A program made the position numbers and the translations under genes. Positions 54,840 through 64,000 of a DNA stretch of 64,000 bases are shown piece after piece; positions within the stretch are counted from its first letter, which is position 1, and each line of letters begins with the position of its first letter. The notes under the pieces were generated by a model. It did no database searches. It saw nothing but the letters and a program-made list of their open reading frames with translations, and was not told the origin of the DNA. This DNA comes from Tetracladium setigerum (Eukaryota > Ascomycota > Leotiomycetes > Helotiales): positions 1 through 64,000 of the forward strand of contig PZJY01000011.1 in assembly GCA_031472005.1 (NCBI GenBank). The letters run 5' to 3'.

Positions 54840-57577
54840 CTACTTACGAATCCTCATCTCCTTTCCGTCTGGAGTCTGTAGGGTTATTCCAGCCCGAGTG
54901 AAGGTTTCAAGTGCTCCCTTAAAAGTAGACAACTCAGAAAAATCCCGTGGGCATATTATAATACGGCTTGTATCTGCGCCCCACGAGGCCAGAAGATCAG
55001 TCATCTTTGCGTTGCCAGCAAATACCCAAAAATTACGACGGTCGAAAGATTCCATAATAGCTAGTTGAAATGGAGTTATGCTGATCTTTTCTCCCTCGTC
55101 CCTTTGGAAATTCCAGATGTCCCAGTGAGTCCATGAATATTGAAATGTCTGACTCCAGTATCCACTGGGCCTTGGACTCATACTCTCGTACTCCTGATTT
55201 TGTTGCGGCACAACATTGACAGCTTGGTGAATCTGGGGGTCTAGTAGTCCATAGATCACCTGCAAGGCGACTCTACTATTTTGATTTATTGCCTTCTCTA
55301 GCACGCTTGCGGATAGCCGTAGTCCAAGTTCCTCATGAGCGCGGAGTATCTCTTTCAAAATGTGAACAAACACTTCCAGGTTATCGCTATTAGGACCAAT
55401 TTTAGATAACCCCAGGGCCGAATTGAGGGCAGCTACTGGAGACGCGCCGTAATTGAACATTAACAAGTCGACCATTTCAATGTTCAGATTTGAGACTGCA
55501 AGTCCTAGGCTGCCGTCGTCTTTGTCCGCTCCAGCTTCGAGGAGAAACTCAACAATGTCGACCCTTCCACGTCTTGTTGCAACGTTCAATGCAGTCTGAC
55601 GACCCACAGTGCTTGTCACTTTCGCGCCACGTTTGACGAGAACTTTTACAATATCAAGCTCCCCTGAATCACAGGCCAGGTGTAGAATCGACCTCTCCTG
55701 ATACTCTGTATCCCGTGCGATGCTATTAGGAGACAAGCCCTTGTCCAGGATATAGTTCACTCCTTCCACGCTGCCACCTTCGATCGCTCGCGTAAGAGGT
55801 GTGTTGCGTCCTTCGTGAGAGCAGATTTGAGGAAGCTCCCGGATCCCATTAATCTCGTTTAACGAAATATCCGACCCGTGCCGAAGGAGCAACTGCAACA
55901 CCCTGGGGGAGTCGGCAGCAGAATGCCAGCAGTCTATAGTCAGACAGCTAATAGGTTGAACGGTCGAGAATGTTTCACAATCAAAATTATATTCCCGAAG
56001 GCCATCCAGTACTCTCTTCGATGGCTTCTGGGAATTTAAATGCAACATTGCACCCGCTTTTAAGAGGAGCTGTATCGAATCGTAGCAGGCGCGTTCGACA
56101 AAAGATCCCACGGTTGAATAGCCAAAGCAGTGATCGACGTGTTCTTTTCCGCTTCCAAATCTCTTCTTTTTATTGCTGGTTTTCTCCTTGGAAACTAGCC
56201 AGTGAATTGCATTAACGTCGCATCCTTTGTTGATGAGAAACTGCACAAAATCCACTCTTTCTTCGCGATTCAAGATAGATGAGGTGGCAGCCAGTACATT
56301 CATGTATGCTATACGCTCAACAATGCTCGTTGGGGGTTTCTTGGCTTTGAAATTGTGCAGGTAGGCACTGGCGTTGATGTCTGCCTTGTGGGTTACAATC
56401 AATCGCCTAGAGAGACTGACGTGACCAGCAAATACGCAATGCACAAGCGCATTGTCAACCGCTACTCGATCCGCACCATGGAGAATGAGAAAGTCGACAA
56501 AGTGGGTGTGATTGTTGGAAGCCGCAATCTCCAGAGCGCGATGACGGCCGGTATTTCGGCCAGTGACTTTGAAGTTCGGATCGCCTCCAAAGCTCAAGAA
56601 CGCTTCAGCAAGAGCGACAGAGCCTTCTTTTGCTGCCTGCTCCGGCGCAGTGGCAAGGATTGCTAAAGAAAATTTTCCCTCTTCTGGCTTTTTGCTACCA
56701 AACTTTGATAATCGCTTCATTGATCCTCTGATCCCGCTCGAAACGTGCTCCGTCGCTTCATTCGCTTGCATGCCTGTAAGGCGATTCCTTGCAATGAGTC
56801 TCATTTCTGGTGTGCAAAGCGGCACTTCCAACTCGGCAACGACGGACTGGGGGGCGTTCTCATATGTATTGTTGATAGGAGAGACCACCTCATGTTCAGA
56901 GAACAATTTGTCGTCTTGTTGCGGTTGTGCAAAGTCCGATTCAGAGAAGGATTGCTCCCTGGTTGATTGACTCGTGGGCCTGACAACCTCCAATCCGGCT
57001 ACTGGCTCGACTTTAAGATTCTCGAAACTGGTTCGAAGTTCGGGGCATCGGATGTCAGTACTTCCAAATCTGCAGTTATGGGATGAATTGGTGCCTCACT
57101 TCACAAAGTCAGTGAAATGGAACCGCAGAGAAGGGGTTATTCATACATATCTGGTGTTTGAATCTGGCATTGGGTATCATATTGATTGCTCAAGGAGCTC
57201 ATTGAATCCTCATGACTTAAACTGCTTGGATGGGCGGAGGAGATTTCTTTGGATTCCACAGCCACAGCACTTTCCGCACGAGACGGCGCTGGGCTCACAT
57301 TTATCGACAGACGTGCATCCTGCAGTGGCTGCGATTGAAAAGGGTTGCTTTTATGGCGGAGTTTGGTCTTGCGCGCCGATGGCAGGTCAAAGCGTGTCAA
57401 AAAAGACTTCAAGTCGTTGCCACTTCGTCTGTACGATATGTCTAGCAGAATTAAGAACTCTCTCCACTCCATACAATCCGAATCTTCTTCGTTGGAGTCC
57501 TCGCCATCTGACTCGATCTCGAGAATGCACGCCAGGGATGCCTCTTCCCAGACTTCCCCTAATGCTTGATCAGACAT
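54840..57577 (-). CDS. Ankyrin-repeat protein
   Basis: Two exons, 57147-57577 and 54840-57069 (77-bp intron, phase 2, GTATGA donor, CTGCAG acceptor), give about 886 residues. The first exon encodes an acidic, Ser-rich N-terminus (MSDQALGEVWEEASLACILE, then GNDLKSFLTRFDLP). Exon 2 carries scattered ankyrin repeats: RHRALEIAASNNHTHFVDFL, RNTPLTRAIEGGSVEGVNYI, RSILHLACDSGELDIVKVLV and RQTALNVATRRGRVDIVEFL, the last three near the middle of the protein and each ending in a GAD/GAK-type turn. No catalytic domain is visible, so a scaffold or interaction role is likely. The final codons sit in a GTAAGT-like context; a further 3' exon cannot be excluded. Confidence 0.85.
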
Positions 57578-58498
57578 GTGAGATAGGCGAAGAATCTTTA
57601 CAACTTCATCATCTGATCACTCGTTAATAAAATAATTGACGCGATGGATTAATTTTCACCCTGGATATGTTTTTGGCTTTGCAGCCGTCGTTTCCATACG
57701 TTGATAAAACCTGCAAACACATCTCCTTCGATCGTATATACCTCTTCATTTAGTGTGTAGTCCAGTCGCGTATCGGACTCCATGTTTGCTTTCCAGAACG
57801 AATTCTGATCTTTCACAGTTTCGCCGGTACGAGATGGTCCGCTCCGAGGAGACAATGGCGAAAGGGGTTCGTCAATGCTGGCCATGACTGACCAAGAAGT
57901 GTGTATCCAATCAGGCGGACTGCCAGAATTAAATTTATAATAATCACGATGAGATGAAGATGAGATGATGTTGAGACTTCTGGAAGTCAGAGCAAACAGC
58001 CCACAATTGTAATCAATAAATGCGCGTGGAGCCGAAATGGTATTCGCCAAGTTGGAGGCGCTGCAACCATCCAATCAGTTTGATTTTGCCATGAACACTC
58101 ATCTCATACCGCCGAATCCTTTTCACGAAGAAGCGCGCGCTGGATTGAGACGGTTGCTCCACTATATTGTGATGAAATTGTGAAGTGGTCATGTTATGGA
58201 GAAGTTTCCTGGCTGTAGGAACCGAAATTGAAGGTGGGATGCCAAGTGCCAAGCAGCATAGGAACAAAACCCATTTACCTGGGTTGAAGATTGTGAGAAA
58301 ATAAGGTATTCTGCTACTGGTATCGAGTTGAAGCCGTTTGTGGAGCCGTTGGGACTGTTTACGAAGCTATTAGAGCAGTTTTTGGAGCCGTTAGAGTTGT
58401 TAGAGATGCCGGAGAGAGGAGCTCGCTTAACATAAATGCCACGTCGCCTGCTGCATCTGTCTTGCTCAGTATATGAAACGGCGTAATATGGATGGATT
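57578..58498. other. Weak ORF region; one possible small protein
   Basis: A minus-strand frame (57649-58074) encodes a Ser/Pro-containing peptide whose last part (NMESDTRLDYTLNEEVYTIE) looks coding. Its start is unclear, and the exons upstream do not join cleanly. A trinucleotide-biased run near 58320-58420 encodes an Asn/Ser-rich stretch. Treated as unresolved; no function is offered. Confidence 0.35.
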
Positions 58499-59044
58499 GT
58501 GGTGATTGTAGGATGGTGGAATGAAGAGATTGCCACTGGTTCGTCGGCGGGCAGCTTGGTTGGCAAGAAATGTGATTCAGGTGAGATGAGAAATGCATTC
58601 GAATTGGGGGCGCTAATTCGTGAAGAACAAAAGGTCTCCTTTGCCCAAGCCCTCGTTGAGTATCTGGAAACACATGGTGTTGCCTAAGAGCGGAAATACT
58701 CGACAGGAAAGCAAAAAAGAAGATCAAAATACGTTCAGCGAAGTTCAAAGGTCATCAAAGAAAGTACGAGTGCTAGCTGCCAGAAATCGAAGCGAGTTAG
58801 GGATGTTACAAAAGGAAAAAGCGAAATCGAGGACAGTTTGAGAATATTTGAAGGATTTTCAACAAGCTCAGGAAGTACCAAGCAAAACGTAAAGGCACCA
58901 GCGAGATCCATCAAACATGAAGTTCTAGTCTTTCCAAATTTCGCCGACAACCCGATCGCAAAGTTGTCGAGGAAGATATCGAGCTTGAAATGGATAGGTG
59001 GGAAGAACAGCAGGATCAATAACAATTTAAAGATGAGGAGCTGA
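58499..59044 (+). pseudogene. Open frame interrupted by one stop, hypothetical
   Basis: One plus-strand frame runs 58499-59044 with a single TAA at 58685-58687. Before it: GALIREEQKVSFAQALVEYL. After it: a very Lys/Arg/Ser-rich stretch, then HEVLVFPNFADNPIAKLSRK. No ATG is certain at the start. It may be a decayed gene for a basic, possibly nuclear protein, or an exon with an unseen intron at the stop. No family was recognised. Confidence 0.3.
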
Positions 59045-60169
59045 CCAAGGGAATTATTGGTGCTAAGATTAAAAGCGAGGCATTGATATTGAGGGGGTTG
59101 AGCAATGCACGACTATTATCGAGCGCAAGAGAAAGCGCTCTTAAATTTCTTTGCTTTTTTTTGGTTTCAACAAGGGCGATGGCATTTAACATTCAACAAT
59201 TCACAGGCAGGGCATACAGCATTTACGGGAGGGGAGGGGAGCTGGAAGTAGCATGGTTGCACTACTTTATCATTTATTCGCTGCGTTACAAACATTAATT
59301 CCATGCTAGTTGAAGTTCCTCTTCACTGAAATCTACAGTTTATTTATCTTTCGCCGAATTTGGCCTAGTGTCACTTACAGCGCAACCAAGATTTGGTTTT
59401 CTCTGCCCTGGATTGCATTTTCGCAGATGACGGGTTACATTCAAAATTCATGCCATCAAGGTAAGTCCTCGTCCGATCTATCCTTTTCTAGCTGAAATCT
59501 TCAGGACGTCTTTGGAGCTGTGTTGGCTAACATTAACTGTAGATCAACCCATATTTGAAAGATTCCAGCGACTCCTCCCGACAAAACTTCCTGTCAAGAT
59601 CCTCTCTCCATACGAAATCTCATGCCACCGAACAAACATACCGAGGGAAATGTTGAAAGGCGGGGGATTGCTCTTGCAGCATTTACAATCACGACGGAAT
59701 CTGATGGTTGGGATGAGGATGCCATTTTGAAGTGGAAGAAATTGACAACATGATGATGTACTCTGGAAGGTAGTGAAGGCAATTGAAGAGGATCCCGGGA
59801 ATTGTAATTCATTCCAAACCTTTGTTCGAGGAGCCCTTGCGACTGGACCACCCCCTTCGATCCTCTCAGGTCATTGGCTAGAGACGATAACCCATCATGG
59901 GAAAGAAACTAAAAAATTGACGCGGGATTTTGAGAATATGGATTACTAGAGGAAGCATCCGGTCGTGGTGGCTGGTCATGGTGATTTCTAGAAGGGAGGG
60001 AACTTATTTGAACAATTCTGCTTGGCCTTCTACCTGGCAACACAATTTGGATTAGCTCTTTGATGCGATTGCTTTCAAGACACGGAAATGTTGAAATTGA
60101 CAGTTAACTAAATACAGAATCCACCATATCCGCAAGTTCCTTGACATTTGGCAACTACATAGCAAAAAC
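59045..60169. other. Intergenic with likely decayed coding relic
   Basis: 59380-59950 holds coding-like pieces in shifting plus-strand frames: RRGIALAAFTITTESDGWDE (about 59665-59725), then KAIEEDPGNCNSFQTFVRGA and HWLETITHHGKETKKLTRDF (about 59770-59935). Intron-like GTAAGT...CTTCAG sits at about 59462-59505. Stops and shifts separate the pieces. The gene of origin was not recognised. Confidence 0.4.
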
Positions 60170-60924
60170 TCATTCGTACTGATCGTGATAGGGAAAGCCC
60201 AGGCCCGACTGCTTATCCTCCTGCCTACCAAGAGGAGTAATATCAAGCATCAGGTATGTTCCCAACAGCTTTTCAATTCCCCTTCCATACGAAGAGTATG
60301 TGTGGAAGACATCCTGCCCCTCCTTCAAGAACACACTCATTCCAGGCTGTTCCCCTCTGGTATGAAAAGCCATGCCACGTTCCTCCAATTCGACTTTGCT
60401 CATAAAGTTGTATCCCACGGCGCAACAGCCTCATCTTGTGTGACTTTGAAATCGTAGTTGAAGTCCGTTCCATAGGAAGAGTACCACGGAAACTTCCAGC
60501 CCATGCGCTTCTTGAACGCTTCAATCTTAGCAATTGGTGCACGAGACACTGCTGCAAAGGTTGTGTCGCGAGACTCAAGATGGCGCAAGTCGGGGACGTG
60601 ATCGGCAAAGTAAGAACAAGAGGGGCAGCCTTGGTTCTCGTCGGGGTTGAACATAAAGTGATAGATCAGGAGTTGTTTACGACCCTCGAAGAGATCCAGG
60701 AGAGTGACTTTGCCTGCTTGGCTTTCGAATTCGTAATCCTTGATGAGTTTGACCATGGGCAACTCTTTGACTTGTGCGGCCAGGGCGTCAGCGGCGCGCG
60801 TTACCTCTTTTTCTTTGATGAGAAGAGCTTTACGCGCGGTGAGCCATTCTTCTTGGGAGACTACCTAAGATCGGAGTCAGAGTAGTACAGAAGAAGTCTG
60901 TGACGAACGTACCTTGCCTGGCAT
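60170..60924 (-). pseudogene. DUF899 thioredoxin-like protein, one frameshift
   Basis: Exon 1 is 60913-60924 (ATG plus three codons); after a 48-bp intron, exon 2 runs from 60864. It reads WLTARKALLIKEKEVTRAAD, LIKDYEFE, LLIYHFMFNPDENQGCPSCS and FNYDFKVTQDEAVA. The frame then breaks at about 60418-60420; the rest (VGYNFMSK, GEQPGMSVFLKEGQDVFHTY, YLMLDITPLGRQE) continues in another frame to 60170. Restoring one base would join them at the length usual for DUF899 proteins (about 250 residues). These have a thioredoxin fold; the CPSC pair is the expected active-site region. No further function is known to me. The break is either decay or an assembly error. Confidence 0.85.
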
Positions 60925-62248
60925 TGTAGCTGAGTCTTGTGTGAGTTTGATCGGTTGATAGTTGAAGGTGCAATGCGATGGAATAACCTTTCTTGCTCTG
61001 GAAGGAAATAAAACTGTGTTGATTGAGAATTTCACAAGTCCAGGACCAAGGGGGATTTATACTCTCTGAAGGATACACGATGGAGAGAAGAGGATCCGTC
61101 TTACTACAACTAAGGGAGAATTGGGAGTCATGAGTTAGAAAAGGATATTTTTACGGACGTAAATATTGCAGTATAATCTGTGAGATGCTTTCATAGTGAC
61201 GAGTAGTGACATTTATGGTTTGAGCCGAGTTACATCAGAGCATCCAAAGGCGGGACAAAGCAAAGGACAATCAGGCAGGCCATGCAGAATAACGATACGA
61301 TCAGGCAGCACACGCACAAAGGGATGCACTTCCACCCATTGCCTTGTTGATTATTGCACCGATCTATGCTGATCACTTGCATTTGCCCACGCTAAAACTT
61401 TCTGCGCGGTCGATCAAAGAACGCGAAAGTGTCACGGTGTCACATTCGGGTGAGGGGTAAATGAAGGTTGATTAATAAATTGCCACATTTCAGGCTGCTG
61501 CAAGATATCCTTTGATAGAACCAATAAGAAGCTGGTACGCACAGGACGTCTCTGATTTGCCAGATGTCAACGCAGCCACGTGAAGGTTGAACTGAACTGA
61601 AAGCAATGGCAGAAAGAAATACAGTCAATACAAGCGCTGAGTAATTCATGTCAATACATCTCTAGGAGATTTCCATCCATCAAAATAATCTGGCAGCTTC
61701 TCTTCGCTGTCTGTGGTCACGTTCCATCGCTGTTGCCTTGATAATTACGGTCTTCAAGCTCTGATTGTCTCATGTTCGAATACAAGTCTCCTCAAGAAGC
61801 TGCTTAATAAATTCAGGCTAGTGACGGTCATTTATGCCACACTTGTATATCTTTCAGCTTTCCTTCCACCTATTATCTGAGCTGTCGGGGACTCCTTCTC
61901 GACCCTCGCTCAATTCATCTTGCCTTGACACAATGTATTCCTTCGACCAAGTCATTAACCGTGGCTTCTTCATCGCGGGTACAATCGAGTATGCTAATAT
62001 ATACATCTTAAAACCTGAAAAGAGGTGAATATACCAGACTTGTTCGCTTAACAGGTGACGTCAAACCCCATTTATGCATGGTGAATGGTGGCTGCAGCCA
62101 TAGGCCACCCAAACAAGGAAAACTACTCAACTTTTGAGGGCTCTCAGGCCGGGTATATTATGTCGACAACCTTCAAGACGGATAAAATCCATTTTGTTAA
62201 ACCCCATCTCAACTCCACCTTTCGATCTTTAACCTCATCAACTTCAAC
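60925..62248. other. Intergenic, no gene seen
   Basis: A 1.3-kb gap between the DUF899 gene and the SMP/C2 gene. A TATA-like GGGTATATTATG at about 62152-62163 lies roughly 90 bases before the next start codon. Short ORFs here show no family features. Confidence 0.45.
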
Positions 62249-63819
62249 ATGGCCAATCTTGTAGACACATTGACTGCTTCAGGAGGCACCGAGCCAGCAG
62301 GTATATTCAACTCCTCAAATCTCGTCAAGCGGCACTAACCTAGACAGGATTCCTCAACGACATCGTCGAACAATTATGGCCCAACATCAACATTGCTGCT
62401 GGAAAGATTGTCAAGGATGTAGTTGATCCAATCCTGGCCTCGACATTGCCTGGACCTCTCTCCAGCATTCGTTTCGTGAAGGTTGATCTCGGCCATGTTC
62501 CTTTACGCTTTTCCCACGTGGACGTTCACAAGACTCCAACTGAAGGTATCAAGCTCGACATGGATCTTGACTGGCAAGGAGTGTGTGATATTGAACTGGA
62601 TGGGAATAATGTTCCTAAAATTGTAAATCTCTCAACCCTTCCATAGCCATATCTAACCACAACAGGGCATTGAAAAAGTCCAGCTAAAGGGAAGATTGAG
62701 CGTTCTGCTAGGTCCCCTGTTAAATGTCATGCCCCTCGTAAGTCATCCCCCAGAACAAACGACACCTGCTAAGTCCACAAGATTGGTGCCGCACAAGTCG
62801 CATTCATCAACCCGCCAGAACTAAGCATCGACTTCACCGATGCAGCAAGCATAGCCGATTCATTTCTCATCAAGAAAGTGGTGCGAAATACTATCCTTGG
62901 CGTCATAGAAGGCATGGCCGTCCTCCCAAACCGCTTCCTCGTCAAGTTAGATGCCACGAACGACTACTTCAAGACTTACCACCCTCACCACGGCATCGTT
63001 CGTCTGACCATCGGAAAAGCAACCGGAATCACGGCACCCAAGAAGACAGGCGCCTCAAGACTCTTGCAAAAGATTGTCAAGGACGTGCCAGATTGCTACG
63101 TCAAAGTCAAGGTCGGAGCAGAGGCGGAATGGCGCACCAAAACATTAAAGAACGACCATGACCCCGAGTGGAATGAGACCCATGATTTCCTCGTCGCCGA
63201 TTATGAGCAGGCCATCTTTTTGGACATTCAAGACGATGATCTCGCAGGGGACGACGATATCGGACTCGCCCGCACCACTGTAAAAGACGTCCTGCTCAAT
63301 GGCGGCCAGAAAGAATTGAGTCTTACTCACAAGGGTGAAGTTACAGAGGCAAAGTTGAGCGTACATGCTCAATTCTACAACTTCGTCGCAGACGCTCAAC
63401 TCCTGACTTCGTCCGCTGAAGGCGCAGCTGATCAAACCTTGGGCCTCATCACTATCCTCGTCGCGAGCGCAGGCGGTCTTCAAGGCCAACGTGAAGATTT
63501 GAGCCCAAGTGTCAAGGTCACATGGGGAAGCCAGACATTCCAGACTGCCGTCAAGACGTATACCCCGGGTGGAGCTGACATCTTCAACCCCTCTTTCGAT
63601 CAAGCTTTCAGAATCCCGTTGACTGCTGCGCTTTTGGCCAATCCGGGTAGCTTCACCATCTCTTTGTTGAATAAGACGGAGACGTCTGGCAGTGTTGAGG
63701 TACCATTTGAGGATGTATTGAATGCGCCGGGTTTGGTCAAGGAAGAGAGTTTCGATGTCGGTGGGGGTGCCGTTGTGAGGGCCAGTATTTTGGCACATGG
63801 GGTTCAATTGGCGCAGTGA
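62249..63819 (+). CDS. SMP-domain protein with C2 domains (tricalbin / synaptotagmin-like)
   Basis: Exons 62249-62300, 62348-62622, 62666-62737 and 62782-63819, with introns of 43-47 bp, give about 478 residues. The SMP-like lipid-binding half covers about 15-235: FLNDIVEQLWPNINIAAGKI, LGHVPLRFSHVDV, MDLDWQG and INPPELSIDFTDAA. A C2 domain follows at about 240-355 (VRLTIGKATG, YVKVKVG, HDPEWNETHDFLV, DIQDDDLAGDDDIG) with the acidic loop residues expected to bind calcium. A second, poorer C2-like unit lies at about 370-475. No transmembrane segment is visible, unlike yeast tricalbins. Family members hold ER-plasma membrane contacts and move lipids; the same role here is inference. Confidence 0.88.
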
Positions 63820-64000
63820 GTTGATTGTGAGGTATGAGGGAAATTTGAGGCCCATTGTTGAGTGAGAAGCACGGCGGGAAATGAAGGCTTGAAGAAGGTT
63901 GTTTCTGTATCTCGATGAGCGGGTTGCATTCCATTCCCATTTCCGACAACACTTTAGGAAGTGTGAATTACACAGAATATCGCTAAAGCAAGACAATAAC
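63820..64000. other. 3' flank of the SMP/C2 gene
   Basis: Only 181 bases before the window ends. Nothing was recognised. Confidence 0.4.

Noticed and set aside
58359..58748. Minus-strand ORF with hydrophobic start resembling a signal peptide
   Set aside because: Overlaps other equally weak frames on both strands, with no family motif and no cysteine or glycosylation pattern supporting secretion.
63145..63996. Minus-strand ORF of 283 codons over the C2 domains
   Set aside because: Antisense shadow of the well-supported SMP/C2 exon.

Overview
This is the left end of a chromosome from a filamentous ascomycete (Pezizomycotina), read from the telomere inward. The evidence is a terminal CCCTAA array (TTAGGG on the other strand), many introns of about 43-124 bp with GT...AG ends, Zn2Cys6, NACHT and HET proteins, and an AT-rich repeat zone carrying the C-to-T / G-to-A damage typical of repeat-induced point mutation (RIP). 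The species cannot be named from the sequence; a Leotiomycete is a guess.

Region 1 (1-18.3 kb) is telomere plus nested, RIP-damaged Ty3/gypsy retrotransposons, all read on the minus strand. The telomere abuts the pol gene of a family-A element (A1). A1 ends inside a second copy (A2). A third copy (A3) is split by a full-length family-B chromovirus of about 7.1 kb. That element has two 476-bp LTRs, a GGTGG target duplication, a zinc-knuckle relic, reverse transcriptase, a chromodomain and a polypurine tract. Between its chromodomain and its 3' LTR lies a plus-strand (antisense) frame encoding a Zn2Cys6-like cluster with a charged helical tail. This is the most unusual item in the window.

Region 2 (18.5-36 kb) holds a large intact NACHT/STAND gene, a Copia-type solo LTR with a perfect target duplication, two short ORF genes (one secreted), and a metabolic group. 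The group contains an MDR oxidoreductase, a PLP serine racemase/threonine dehydratase-like enzyme, an NAD-dependent epimerase broken by a frameshift, and a Zn2Cys6 regulator divergent from the epimerase. A secreted protein with two NTF2/SnoaL-like halves follows, then a 140-bp stray copy of part of the NACHT gene.

Region 3 (37-54 kb) contains a secreted eight-cysteine protein, a seven-transmembrane protein, an ~80-bp minisatellite, a six-exon secreted epoxide hydrolase, a HET-domain pseudogene, a mucin-like surface protein whose Cys-rich C-terminus is cut off by a stop and a frameshift, a solo LTR, and a secreted GH127 beta-L-arabinofuranosidase-like enzyme with a decayed CBM1 module just downstream.

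Region 4 (54-64 kb) has a two-exon ankyrin protein, a zone of weak ORFs and decayed coding sequence, a DUF899 thioredoxin-like gene with one frameshift, and a four-exon SMP-plus-C2 protein. Surface, secreted and NLR-like genes, pseudogenes and transposon relics are typical of a fungal subtelomere. The single-base breaks could be real decay or assembly errors. All exon boundaries were worked out by eye from splice signals and frame continuity. No database search was possible.
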